Positions 44,886-54,261 are shown, counted from the first letter of the stretch. The stretch is 64,000 bases of DNA from CAYSZB01 sp964435475 (GCA_964435475.1 CAYSZB010000002.1:1-64000); one strand, 5' to 3'. Numbers and translations: made by a program. The notes: a model not told the origin generated them from the letters alone.

Positions 44886-45698
44886 ATGCTTAATTTTGAA
44901 ATCAGTGGAAAAGTTGCTGTGATCACTGGCGGTGCCGGTATCCTTTGCACAACCATGGCAAAGGAACTGGCAAAGGTCGGCGTCAGGGTCGCAGTTTTGG
45001 ATATTGCTGAACCGAAGGCACAGGAAGTTGCGGCAGAAATAGTTGCCCAGGGTGGTGATGCCATCGGTGTTGGCGTGGATGTGCTCAACCTGGAAAGCCT
45101 GGCAAAAGCCAGGGATGTTGTTCTGCAAAAGTTCGGACGCGTGGATATCCTGATCAATGGCGCAGGAGGCAACAAGACTGCCGCCACGACCAGCCCGACC
45201 CAATCATTTTTTGATTTACCGCAGGACGCCATGCAGTGGGTCATGAATCTCAATCTTTTGGGAACCATCTACCCGACGCAGGTCTTTGGCAAGGTCATGG
45301 CAGAGCAAGGCTCTGGCAATGTGATCAATATTTCGTCCATGGCAGCCTTCACACCATTAACCAACACTATCGCCTACAGTGCCGCTAAAGCTGCCATATC
45401 CAACTTTACACAATGGATGAGTGTGCATTTCTGCATGGAATACTCAACCGCCATTCGTGTCAATGCCATTGCCCCTGGATTCCTGCTGACCCAGCAGAAT
45501 CAATTCCTCCTGGAGGATGCGCAGGGGAATCCCACCGAGCGCGGACAGAAGATCATTAATATGACTCCCATGGGACGATATGGCCAACCGGTCGAACTTG
45601 TTGGTGCCATAATTTTCCTCTGTTCGGACGCAGCCAGTTTTGTCACCGGTGTCGTGCTGCCTATTGATGGCGGCTTTAATGCCTACTCCGGTGTGTAA
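44886..45698 (+). CDS. SDR oxidoreductase, fructuronate (mannonate) reductase-like
   Basis: The 270-residue classical SDR has ITGGAGILCTTMAKELAK as cofactor loop, LINGAGGNKTAATT, the catalytic Ser in INISSMAAF and YSAAKAAISNF as YxxxK. The end is FVTGVVLPIDGGFNAYSGV. The NGAGGN segment and length resemble the SDR-type D-mannonate oxidoreductases (UxuB of Bacillus). In this operon it would interconvert a keto-acid and a hexonate on the way to 2-keto-3-deoxygluconate. The exact substrate is inference. Confidence 0.88.
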   Translation: MLNFEISGKVAVITGGAGILCTTMAKELAKVGVRVAVLDIAEPKAQEVAAEIVAQGGDAIGVGVDVLNLESLAKARDVVLQKFGRVDILINGAGGNKTAATTSPTQSFFDLPQDAMQWVMNLNLLGTIYPTQVFGKVMAEQGSGNVINISSMAAFTPLTNTIAYSAAKAAISNFTQWMSVHFCMEYSTAIRVNAIAPGFLLTQQNQFLLEDAQGNPTERGQKIINMTPMGRYGQPVELVGAIIFLCSDAASFVTGVVLPIDGGFNAYSGV

Positions 45699-45780
45699 AA
45701 GGTCAGTAAATAAAGAAAGAAAATAATAAACAAAAAAGTTCATTCTTCAAGATCGACGAAAATGAACACAAGGAGATAGT

Positions 45781-46854
45781 ATGAATAAAAAATTAAAAGT
45801 CCTGTTAATGGGAGCAGCTTTTTCAGCCGACCTCCATGTAGATGCTTATGCACGTATCCCGGAAAAGGTTGAGATCGTCGGCATTGTGGACAAAGCCGCT
45901 GATCGCATTGAAGCCCTGGCGAAGCGCTATGGCTTGACCGGTTACAAGGCATATGATGATATCGATAAGGCCATTGCTGAAGTGGATTGTGATGTAGTGG
46001 ATATCTGCATGCCCAACTTCCTGCACCACAGGGTCGCCATTGCCGCCCTCAATCGCGGTCGCGATGTTTTCTGCGAGAAACCCCTCGCCACTACCGTTGC
46101 TGATGGACGCGACATGGTGGATACTGCAGCCCGCCTGGGCAGGCGTATCTACTATGCTGAAGACTGGTTGGGCACCCCGGCTCTAAATCGCGCCCTCGAG
46201 ATCGTCGAAAGTGGTGCCATCGGTGACCTGAAATACGTGCGTGCCCGTGAGTGCCACAGCGGCTCTCACAGTCCCTTTGCCCAGACCATCGCCTTCTGCG
46301 GTGGCGGCTGCATGATCCACCTGGGTGTGCATCCGGTCGGTTTCATGTTAGCCATGAAAAACAACCGCTGGTCCGAGCTTGTCGCCATGACTTCCGGTGG
46401 TGGTGAGTCAAACCTGATCCATAAAGGCATGGAAGGCGAAGACTGGGCTGCAGTTTTGTTAAAATTTGCAGATGGCACGACCGCTGTGCTAGAATCCAAC
46501 TTCGTCAGCGCCGGTGGCATGGAAGATTACATCGATTTTTATGGCACCAAGGGCTGCCTGCATGTTGACCTCACTTTCTCCAGTGCCATCACCGGTTTCA
46601 GCATTCCCGGTTTTGATTACACGGTTGAAAAAGCCGAAGTGACCACTGGTTGGTCCAAGCCATCAGTGGATGAGAAATATAACCTGGGCTATGTAGCCGA
46701 GATCGCTCATTTCGTTGAATGCGCATCTCTGGGTAAAGATGCCCGGGTCGGTTTACGTGGCATTGATGGTCTGGAGATTCTTGAAGTGGTCAACCTGATC
46801 TACAAATCAGCCAAAGACGGTATCCGTATCAATAATCCAAAGTTAGGAGAATAA
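45781..46854 (+). CDS. Gfo/Idh/MocA-family dehydrogenase
   Basis: The 357-residue NAD(P)-dependent oxidoreductase of normal family length contains LKVLLMGAAFSADLHVDAYA as Rossmann start, FCEKPLATTVADG with the EKP motif, and GCMIHLGVHPVGFML with the likely catalytic His. Family members include inositol 2-dehydrogenases, scyllo-inositol dehydrogenases and rhizopine MocA. It is the second such enzyme at this locus. AAGGAG precedes the ATG; the next gene follows after three bases. Confidence 0.9.
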   Translation: MNKKLKVLLMGAAFSADLHVDAYARIPEKVEIVGIVDKAADRIEALAKRYGLTGYKAYDDIDKAIAEVDCDVVDICMPNFLHHRVAIAALNRGRDVFCEKPLATTVADGRDMVDTAARLGRRIYYAEDWLGTPALNRALEIVESGAIGDLKYVRARECHSGSHSPFAQTIAFCGGGCMIHLGVHPVGFMLAMKNNRWSELVAMTSGGGESNLIHKGMEGEDWAAVLLKFADGTTAVLESNFVSAGGMEDYIDFYGTKGCLHVDLTFSSAITGFSIPGFDYTVEKAEVTTGWSKPSVDEKYNLGYVAEIAHFVECASLGKDARVGLRGIDGLEILEVVNLIYKSAKDGIRINNPKLGE

Positions 46855-46857
46855 AAA

Positions 46858-49458
46858 ATGACAGAAGATATCAGAATTCCTGTAAAACTCGGTGATGTAA
46901 CCTTTAAGAATCCATTTTACATCGCTTCCGGGCCGACCGCCAAATCGGTCAAACAATTAATAAGGATCGAAGAGACCGGTTGGGCTGCTGCGATCCTTAA
47001 GTTAAGCATTGAGCCGGTTCCATACATCAATAAACGACCTCGTTACAGTCTCTTTCCCCAGCACAACGCACTGGCCTTTACAGCTGAACGACGCTTAACA
47101 CTGGTTGAGGGCTTACGCCTGGTTGAAGAAGCAAAGCCGAAGTTGCATGACCTGCTTCTAATCCCCAATATTACCTACGCCGGCGATGATGGCGCTGCCG
47201 GGTGGGCGAGAATGGCAAAACGTTTTGAGGATGCAGGTGCTGACCTGATCGAACTCAACATGTGCTGCCCCAATATGTCCTACAACCTGGAGATCACCAG
47301 TGGCGGACAGGCCGAAACCACAAAAAAGACCGGTGCCAGCATGGGTTCGCAAGGCAATGTTGCCGCAGAAATTGTGGCTGCGATCAAGCAAGCGATCCAC
47401 ATTCCGTTGATTGCTAAATTGACCCCAGAAGGTGGCAGAATTGCACAAATAGCCAAGACCGTTACTGCTGCCGGCGCTGATGCTGTTGCCTCCAACGGCA
47501 ATCGACTGGGTATTCCACCCATCAACCTTGATGCCCCTGAAAAGGCCTGCTACCACCTGCAGGAAGAAATCAGTATGAGCTGTTACGCCAGCAAGTGGCT
47601 GAAACCCCTTGCCCAGCGCGATGTGTACGAAATTCGCAAGGTTAACGGTCCGGATATCTTCATTCTCGCCAACGGCGGCATCACCAATTGGCGCGATGCA
47701 GTTGAAATGCTCATGTGTGGTGGCAGCCTCATCGGTGTATGTTCTGAAACCCTGATCAGCGGCTTTGATATCGTCCGACCCATGATCAAAGGGCTGAAGG
47801 ACTTCATGGATCAGCATGGTTATACATCTCTGGATGAATTCCGCAGCCAGATCGTATCTGAAGTGAAGACAGCCACTGAACTCACACTGTATGGTGGTCA
47901 TGCCAGGATCATTGAACCCAATCTCTCGGCACCCTGCAAGATCGCCTGCCCACACCATGTGCCGGTCCAGGCTTATGTTCAGAAAGTCGCCAAAGGTGAA
48001 TTCCATGATGCTTTTGACCTGATCACGGGTAAGAATCCACTGCAGGACATCTGTGGACTGGTCTGCACCCACCCCTGCGAGGATGTCTGTACCCGCGGCA
48101 TCAATGGTCGTCCCATCCAGATCCGCGACATCAAACGCTTCGTCCTGGAGTATGGTCGTGCCAAAGGCTGGCCTGAAAGTGGTCAGGTTGCCGAACCTAA
48201 TGGTCATAAAGTGGCCGTTGTCGGTTCCGGACCCGCTGGATTAACCTGTGCCGCAACCCTGCGCAAAGCCGGCTATGCTGTGACCATTTTTGAGCGTGAT
48301 CAGAAACCGGGCGGCATGATGCGCTATGGCATCCCTGCCTTCCGTCTCTCCCGCCAACGTCTGGATGATGAGATCGCCCGCACCCTTTCCAATGGCATCG
48401 GTCTTCAAACTGGCAAGGAACTGGGCAAGGATTTCACCCTTGAAAGCCTGAAGAAAGAAGGTTATGAAAGTGTCTTCCTGGCTGTTGGTGCCCAGGAAAG
48501 TGACTCCTTCAATGTACCTGGTGAAGATGCCAAAGGCGTGATCAATGCCACCGACTTTCTCAAAACGGTCAGCGATCAAGGCAAAGCAGAAATTGGCAGG
48601 ACGGTTGTGGTGGTAGGTAATACCTATGCCGCAGCCGATGCCGCCCGCACGGCAGTTCGCCTTGGCGCGGAAAAAGTCATCCTGGCCTACAGTTCGATCG
48701 TTAAAGCCCGCACTGGCCTGGTGGAAACCTTCCAGGAAGCAAAAGACGAAGGTGTCAACCTCCTCGACCAGGTACAGCTGAAGAGCGTGGTTGAAAACAA
48801 TGGCCAGGTGAGTGCAGTTGAACTGGTCAACTCCATCGGCCTGGCGCTCAGGATTGATTGCAATATGGTCATCCTGGCCGGGAAAATGCATGCAAGTGCA
48901 TTTGGTGAAAGCACTTTGATCAGTGATGGGTTCATCAAGGTCGATAACAAAACGGGTGAGACGGGTTTGACTGGTATTTTCGCCGGTGGAGACGTCACCC
49001 GCCAGGGCACCATCATCTCTGCCATTGCAGCTGGTAAAAAAGCCGCCGTCTCGATCGACCAGTACCTGATGCAAGATAAAGCGACCCTCGAATACACCCC
49101 CGAAACTGTGCGTGTGGATACCAATATGGTCCTGCAGCGTGTGGGTTACCTCAAAGAGACTCTCAAAGAAACTGGCCTGGACACACAGGCACCCAAAGCG
49201 CGGGTGCAAAATTTCGACACCTACGAGCGCGTTATGACCGAAGCCGAAGCTGTAGCAGAAGCTGGACGCTGTCTCAACTGTGGTTGTGGTGAAGGCTGTC
49301 AGATCTGCAAGACCATCTGCTGTGAGTTTGCCATTGATATCGTTGCCCCGGACATCCTTAAGGTCAACGAGGAAACCTGCGTTGCCTGCGGCATGTGCTA
49401 CAGGCGCTGCCCGACTGGTAACATTGAGATGGTCAATACCGGGATCATCCACACATAA
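46858..49458 (+). CDS. Permuted dihydropyrimidine-dehydrogenase-like iron-sulfur flavoprotein
   Basis: In this 866-residue protein, residues 1-345 are a dihydroorotate-dehydrogenase-like FMN barrel (IELNMCCPNMSYN at 131-143). Residues 355-440 are a GltD-type cluster domain (Cys360, 364, 399, 403, 407, 411). Residues 450-770 are an FAD/NAD(P)-binding domain (VAVVGSGPAGLTCAATLR). The last 60 residues carry two cysteine clusters (CVACGMCYRRCP). In DPD the same parts come as cluster-FAD-NAD, FMN barrel, ferredoxin; here the FMN barrel is first. The DPD loop containing the catalytic Cys is not conserved, so pyrimidine reduction is doubtful. It likely reduces or oxidises the pathway substrate with NAD(P)H. 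Confidence 0.88.
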   Translation: MTEDIRIPVKLGDVTFKNPFYIASGPTAKSVKQLIRIEETGWAAAILKLSIEPVPYINKRPRYSLFPQHNALAFTAERRLTLVEGLRLVEEAKPKLHDLLLIPNITYAGDDGAAGWARMAKRFEDAGADLIELNMCCPNMSYNLEITSGGQAETTKKTGASMGSQGNVAAEIVAAIKQAIHIPLIAKLTPEGGRIAQIAKTVTAAGADAVASNGNRLGIPPINLDAPEKACYHLQEEISMSCYASKWLKPLAQRDVYEIRKVNGPDIFILANGGITNWRDAVEMLMCGGSLIGVCSETLISGFDIVRPMIKGLKDFMDQHGYTSLDEFRSQIVSEVKTATELTLYGGHARIIEPNLSAPCKIACPHHVPVQAYVQKVAKGEFHDAFDLITGKNPLQDICGLVCTHPCEDVCTRGINGRPIQIRDIKRFVLEYGRAKGWPESGQVAEPNGHKVAVVGSGPAGLTCAATLRKAGYAVTIFERDQKPGGMMRYGIPAFRLSRQRLDDEIARTLSNGIGLQTGKELGKDFTLESLKKEGYESVFLAVGAQESDSFNVPGEDAKGVINATDFLKTVSDQGKAEIGRTVVVVGNTYAAADAARTAVRLGAEKVILAYSSIVKARTGLVETFQEAKDEGVNLLDQVQLKSVVENNGQVSAVELVNSIGLALRIDCNMVILAGKMHASAFGESTLISDGFIKVDNKTGETGLTGIFAGGDVTRQGTIISAIAAGKKAAVSIDQYLMQDKATLEYTPETVRVDTNMVLQRVGYLKETLKETGLDTQAPKARVQNFDTYERVMTEAEAVAEAGRCLNCGCGEGCQICKTICCEFAIDIVAPDILKVNEETCVACGMCYRRCPTGNIEMVNTGIIHT

Positions 49459-49472
49459 AAAGGACACTGTTT

Positions 49473-50549
49473 ATGAGCAATACATCAAAAAAAATTAAGT
49501 TGCAAGATCTGAAAGAATTCTGTGCTGCCGCCCTCGTTCACGAGGGCATGTCACAGGATAACGCACGCATCACCGCCGAGGTGTTGGCAGAAACTGATGC
49601 CTATGGCACCCATTCGCATGGCACCAAGAACCTGCATGGCTACATCAAGAAAACCCGCGTAAATGCCCTGGATATCAAGGCAGAACCTGTGGTCATCAAG
49701 GAAGGTCCAGCCTTTGCCATCATTGACGCCCAGAACGGAATGGGCATGGTTGCATCCTGCAAAGCCATGGAAATGGCATGCGATAAAGCAAAACAGGCCG
49801 GTATCGGCATCGTTACCGTAAAGAACAGCACCCATTTCGGGGCTGCCGGTTACTTTGCCAATCTCGCCGCCAGTCGCGGCATGTTTGGTATCTCCATGAG
49901 CAATGTCGATCCCAACATGACCGTGCCCGGTGCCCGGGGCATGCTTATGGGCAATAACCCCCTCTCATATGCCGCACCCGCCCTCTCCACCCCCTCCGTT
50001 TTTCTGGACATCGCCATGAGTAACGTCGCATCCTTAAAAGTGGTGCAAGCCCGTAAAAATGGCACCTCCATTCCAGACAGTTGGATCGTCGACAAGGATG
50101 GTCTGCCCACCACCGACCCCAGCCACTATCCCGAAGAAGGCGCTATGCAGCCCATGGCAGCCCACAAGGGTTACGGGCTTGCAGTGATGGTCGAACTGAT
50201 GACCGGCATCCTGGCAGGTGGCGGGGTCAGCATGTTGGGTGACGTCCCCAGTTGGGTATTTGTACTGGATAAACCCAACAATGTCTGTCATACCTTTCTG
50301 GCGATTGATGTCGAACAGTTTGTCGGTAAAGAGGCTTATGTAGCCCGCACCGAGGATATGGTCCAGGCGCTACGCAGTGCCCCCAAGGCCAAGGGCAAAG
50401 ACCGCATCTACACCCCCGGTGAGATCGAGTGGGGAAAACATGCGCAGGCTGAAATATGTCTTGAATTACCGGTTGAAGTTGCCACTTCGCTCGAAGGCCT
50501 GGCACAGGATACTGGTGTTAAAATTAAATGGCAGAATTCGGAGGAGTAA
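49473..50549 (+). CDS. Malate/L-lactate dehydrogenase family (Ldh2) oxidoreductase
   Basis: The 358-residue Ldh2-fold enzyme has ETDAYGTHSHGTKNLHGYIK with the catalytic His, VTVKNSTHFGAAGYFANLAA, PGARGMLMGNNPLSYAAP and AHKGYGLAVMVELMTGILAG. This family reduces 2-oxo acids with NAD(P)H; members act on malate, ureidoglycolate, 2,3-diketo-L-gulonate and delta1-piperideine-2-carboxylate. It is located directly before KDPG aldolase, where it could handle a keto-hexonate. Fifteen bases separate it from the flavoprotein gene, including an AAAGGA site. Confidence 0.9.
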   Translation: MSNTSKKIKLQDLKEFCAAALVHEGMSQDNARITAEVLAETDAYGTHSHGTKNLHGYIKKTRVNALDIKAEPVVIKEGPAFAIIDAQNGMGMVASCKAMEMACDKAKQAGIGIVTVKNSTHFGAAGYFANLAASRGMFGISMSNVDPNMTVPGARGMLMGNNPLSYAAPALSTPSVFLDIAMSNVASLKVVQARKNGTSIPDSWIVDKDGLPTTDPSHYPEEGAMQPMAAHKGYGLAVMVELMTGILAGGGVSMLGDVPSWVFVLDKPNNVCHTFLAIDVEQFVGKEAYVARTEDMVQALRSAPKAKGKDRIYTPGEIEWGKHAQAEICLELPVEVATSLEGLAQDTGVKIKWQNSEE

Positions 50550-50551
50550 AT

Positions 50552-51672
50552 ATGAATAGTTTGGAAAGAATACATTTAGCCGGCCTGGTGCCGGTGGTTG
50601 TGATCGATAATGCGGATGATGCCGTGCCCGCTGCGCAGGCACTGCTGGACGCCGGTCTCGATGTCATGGAAATTACCATGCGCACCGCAGCCGGCATCCA
50701 GGCGATCAAGAATGTCGCCGCCAGCTGCCCGGACATGCTTGTTGGCGCCGGCACCATTCTGACTCTTGAAAAATGCCAGGAAGCAGTCGAAGCGGGTGCC
50801 CAGTTCATTGTCTGTCCCGGTTTCAACGAAAAGATCGTTGCCTGGTGCGTGGACCATAACGTCGCCATCACCCCCGGCTGCGTCACCCCCACCGAGATCG
50901 ACATGGCTTTAGCCTATGGCATTAAGACCGTCAAGTTCTTCCCCGCTGATGTCTACGGTGGCGTGAATGCCTGCAAAGCCCTTTATGGTCCCTATAAGGC
51001 AGCCGATGTCTCCTTTATTCCAACCGGTGGCATCAATAACGACAACTTGGCTGAATATGCGGATAAACCGTTTATCTTTGCGGTCGGTGGAGGCTGGCTC
51101 TGCCCCACGGCGGATATTGCCAATCACAAGTTCGCTGCCATCACTGAAANNNNNNNNNNNNNNNNNNNNNNNNNNNNNNNNNNNNNNNNNNNNNNNNNNN
51201 NNNNNNNNNNNNNNNNNNNNNNNNNNNNNNNNNNNNNNNNNNNNNNNNNTGGCTCTGCCCCACGGCGGATATTGCCAATCACAAGTTCGCTGCCATCACT
51301 GAAACGGTGAGAAAAACCATCGATATCTTACTCGGTTTTGAATTTGCCCATATCGGTATCAACCAGGTAAACCGGGATGCATCTTTGGCTGACGTGGACC
51401 GCTTTAACCAGGCCTTCCACTTCCCCACCAAGGTGGGTTCCAGTTCCAATATGGCAAGTGATGCCATTGAGGTCACCAACGAACCTTACCTTGGGACGCA
51501 TGGACACCTGGCAATCCGAACCAACAATATCCAGCGCGCCATGCATTACCTGGCAAAGCGTGGATTTGAGATTGACCAGACTACTGCCAAGTTCAAGGGC
51601 AGTGCCATGATCGCCATCTATCTTAAGGGCGAATTTGGCGGTTTTGCAGTCCATTTGCTGCAAAAGTCATAA
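50552..51672 (+). CDS. eda: KDPG/KHG aldolase fused to a C-terminal VOC-like domain, interrupted by an N gap
   Basis: Residues 1-199 are a 2-keto-3-deoxy-6-phosphogluconate aldolase with Glu40, Arg44, LVGAGT and Schiff-base Lys128 (VKFFPAD). After the N run the frame continues (VRKTIDILLGFEFAHIGINQ) for about 120 residues resembling a vicinal-oxygen-chelate domain (YLGTHGHLAIRTNNIQRAMH, AIYLKGEFGGFAVHLLQK). The 55 bases before and after the Ns are identical; merging them restores one uninterrupted 321-residue frame. It splits KDPG to pyruvate and glyceraldehyde-3-phosphate. The ATG at 50552 follows GGAGG. Confidence 0.88.
51150..51249. other. Scaffold gap of 100 N, probably artefactual
   Basis: The run is exactly 100 N. 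Bases 51095-51149 and 51250-51304 are the same 55-base sequence. This means the two contig ends overlap by 55 bases, a common assembler k-mer length, and no sequence is truly missing. Confidence 0.9.
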
Positions 51673-51688
51673 GAAGGAGTTGATGAAC

Positions 51689-52714
51689 ATGAGAATAGTA
51701 ACGTTTGGCGAGATCATGCTGCGACTGAAATCCCCCGGGCATGAGCGTCTCTTCCAGAGCGCCATGCTGGAGGCCACTTTTGGCGGTGGCGAAGCCAATG
51801 TCGCTGTATCCCTGGCAAATTTTGGGATGGACGCATCATTTGTAACCGTGCTGCCAAAGAACGAGTTGGGTGAAGCCTGTCTGCAGGAGGTCCGCAAATT
51901 TGGCGTGGACACCAGCAAAATCAAGCGCGGTCCCGGTCGCATGGGCATCTATTTCCTTGAAGGTGGTGCAAACCAGCTGGCCAGCAACGTCGTTTATGAC
52001 CGCAGCTATTCCGCCATCGCCCTGGCAAAACCGGGTGACATCGATTGGGAAGCTGTTTTTGCAGATGCAGACTGGTTCCACATCACCGGTATTACCCCAG
52101 CCATATCAGAAAGCGCCATGCAACTGTCCCTGGAGGCGGTTAAAGCTGCCAAAGCAAAGAACATCACCGTCTCCTGTGACCTCAATTATCGCAAGAAGTT
52201 GTGGAATTACGGCAAAACAGCCCCCGAGGTGATGGGTGAATTGGTCAAGTATGTCGATGTTGTCGTGGCAAACGAGGAAGACTGCCAGAAGGCTTTGGGA
52301 GTCAAGGCTGAAGTGCATGTCGAAAGCGGCAAACTGGATAGCGATAAGTACAAAGCCCTGTCCGATGCCGTGCTCAAAGCCTACCCCAATATCAAACAGA
52401 TCGCCATCACCCTGCGCGAAAGCCAGAGTGCGGATAGCAATGACTGGGCGGCCTGCCTGAACGACCGCCAGCAGTTCTACCTGAGCAAAAAATATGCCAT
52501 CCGCGACATCGTGGACCGTGTTGGCGGTGGCGATGCCTTTGCCGGTGGTTTGATCTACGGGTTAAACACCTATACGAACAAGCAGGATGCCCTGGAATTT
52601 GCCGTGGCAGCCAGTTGCCTCAAGCACTCCATCATTGGTGATTTCAACCGCGTCACCGTGGCAGAGGTCGAAAGATTGATGGGTGGAGATGCCTCCGGGC
52701 GTGTCCAACGCTAA
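51689..52714 (+). CDS. kdgK: 2-keto-3-deoxygluconate kinase (PfkB family)
   Basis: The 341-residue PfkB-type kinase starts RIVTFGEIMLRLKSPGHERL, has FGGGEANVAVSLANFGMDAS, and ends the catalytic region with DIVDRVGGGDAFAGGLIYGL, where the DAFAGG Asp is the base. It phosphorylates KDG to KDPG, the substrate of the aldolase encoded 16 bases upstream. The ATG at 51689 is preferred (AAGGAG nine bases before) over 51683. A strong terminator follows and closes the operon. Confidence 0.94.
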   Translation: MRIVTFGEIMLRLKSPGHERLFQSAMLEATFGGGEANVAVSLANFGMDASFVTVLPKNELGEACLQEVRKFGVDTSKIKRGPGRMGIYFLEGGANQLASNVVYDRSYSAIALAKPGDIDWEAVFADADWFHITGITPAISESAMQLSLEAVKAAKAKNITVSCDLNYRKKLWNYGKTAPEVMGELVKYVDVVVANEEDCQKALGVKAEVHVESGKLDSDKYKALSDAVLKAYPNIKQIAITLRESQSADSNDWAACLNDRQQFYLSKKYAIRDIVDRVGGGDAFAGGLIYGLNTYTNKQDALEFAVAASCLKHSIIGDFNRVTVAEVERLMGGDASGRVQR

Positions 52715-52737
52715 AGATTGATTTTTCTACAAAAGCA

Positions 52738-52775
52738 AACACGCTGCAGTCAAAGTTGACTGCAGCGTGTTTTTT
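52738..52775 (+). terminator. Strong terminator of the catabolic operon
   Basis: A perfect 16-bp inverted repeat (52738-52753 with 52756-52771) with a minimal loop is followed by T residues to 52775. It ends the run that began with the importer genes. Confidence 0.95.
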
Positions 52776-52851
52776 GTTAGCAGGGAACCTCCTAATTCCA
52801 GCCAGTTCCCAAAACCAAGGGAATGAGTTTATTCTCCCTTACCTGTATTGA

Positions 52852-54261
52852 TTATGGCTGGACTTCCGTTTCAACCGCGGATACTTTTTCGGCTGCCTGG
52901 GCAGCGATCTGTTCCAGCAGTTTGGCATGCGTCTTGCGCGTGATCGGGTACCAGATCAGCAGTGGCAAACTGATCAACAATACGACCGCTGGTACCGGTC
53001 CAAAGAACAGCCGGATACCCAAAAGTGCCTGCTCGGTCTGCTGCGGCTGGTTGGCAACATAACCAAATAATTTAAGTGCCCAACCGCTGGCAGCAATGCC
53101 CAATGCACCGGTGAACTTTCCCAGGAACTGCCACATACCATAGTAGATGCCCTCATGCCGTTCCCCGGTCATCACCTCGTCATATTCCACCACATCCGGC
53201 AGCATGCTCCAGGGGAATACCCACTGCGCGGAGAACCCCAAACCTGCCACCGCCACCACCAGGTAGAGCAGCGGTGTGGGCTCATTCGGGAAGAAGAAGG
53301 TCATGATAACCGCCAGGCTGGCGATTCCCAACCCCAGGGCATAACAGGGACCCTTGTTGATCTTATCCGATAGATAGCGCCATGGGAACAGGAAGATGCC
53401 GATGCACCCCAGCAGAAGTAACATGATCAGCGTCAATTGGCTTTCCATCTTGACCTGGTAGATCGTGTAATACGAGAGCAGTGTGGTCAGGAGGGTGAAA
53501 CTGAAACTGCTTAATAATTGGGCTGCCATGAGTTGCATGAAGGGTTTGTTCTTGAAGGTCATCTTAAACATCTTGAAAGGCGGCATTTTGCTGGGCACGA
53601 AATCTGCACGCTTTCGCTCTTTGATATTGACGGCGGTGGTCAAGACAGTGATGATTGCCACCAACCCGAAGGTGGCACCCACTGCACTCCATGATTGACT
53701 GGTGGTGATGCCGAAACTACCCTGGATAATGTCCGCCACCATCTTGGTTATACCTGCACCGACAATGTAGCCCAGCACGGTGAATACCTCGCGCACTGTG
53801 GTCAGTGAAGTGCGTTCGCGGTAATCGTAGGTCAATTCAGGCGTCAATGCATAATATGAAATGGAAACCATTGAATGGAAAGTGTCAAATGCCAGGAATG
53901 AGAACAATACTGCCAAAAACGCCTTGACCCCAACCAGTCCTTCCGGGATGGAAAATAGCAGCCAAGTCGCCAATCCCATCGGGATGGCACCAAACAACAG
54001 CCATGGGCGGCGGCGTCCCCATCGTGAACGTGTCTTGTCAGAAAGATATCCAAAGAACGGGTCGTTGATCGCGTCCCAGGTCAATTTGCCAACCATCAGG
54101 GCGGTGCCGGCAAGTCCGGGGTCGATGTGCGCGACATCCGTGAAGAAAAAGAGCATCCAGAACTGGATGGCAGCGGTTAGCGCCTGGATGCCCAGGTCGG
54201 CCACGCCATAAAGGATCTTGGTGCTGTTGCGCAGTTTTTCAGAAGCGGGTGTAACGGTCAT
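52852..54261 (-). CDS. GPH-family sugar:cation symporter (MelB/UidB-like)
   Basis: The 469-residue protein has twelve transmembrane segments. The GPH signature after helix 2 is DAINDPFFGYLSDKTRSRWG, followed by RRRPWLLFGAIP. Members import melibiose, xylosides, glucuronides and similar glycosides with Na+ or H+. Its start overlaps the stop of the GxGYxYP gene by four bases, so the transporter is coupled to a putative glycosidase. It is convergent with the KDG kinase operon. Confidence 0.9.
   Translation of the reverse strand: MTVTPASEKLRNSTKILYGVADLGIQALTAAIQFWMLFFFTDVAHIDPGLAGTALMVGKLTWDAINDPFFGYLSDKTRSRWGRRRPWLLFGAIPMGLATWLLFSIPEGLVGVKAFLAVLFSFLAFDTFHSMVSISYYALTPELTYDYRERTSLTTVREVFTVLGYIVGAGITKMVADIIQGSFGITTSQSWSAVGATFGLVAIITVLTTAVNIKERKRADFVPSKMPPFKMFKMTFKNKPFMQLMAAQLLSSFSFTLLTTLLSYYTIYQVKMESQLTLIMLLLLGCIGIFLFPWRYLSDKINKGPCYALGLGIASLAVIMTFFFPNEPTPLLYLVVAVAGLGFSAQWVFPWSMLPDVVEYDEVMTGERHEGIYYGMWQFLGKFTGALGIAASGWALKLFGYVANQPQQTEQALLGIRLFFGPVPAVVLLISLPLLIWYPITRKTHAKLLEQIAAQAAEKVSAVETEVQP

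Noticed and set aside
46858..49458. Annotation as a genuine dihydropyrimidine dehydrogenase for pyrimidine breakdown
   Set aside because: Domain order differs, the substrate-loop text is not conserved, and no dihydropyrimidinase or ureidopropionase lies nearby.
47158..49467. Two long open frames (349 and 408 codons) on the minus strand opposite the permuted flavoprotein gene
   Set aside because: They are antisense to a protein with clear FMN, FAD and Fe-S motifs. The translations show no recognisable domain and are explained by codon bias of the true gene.
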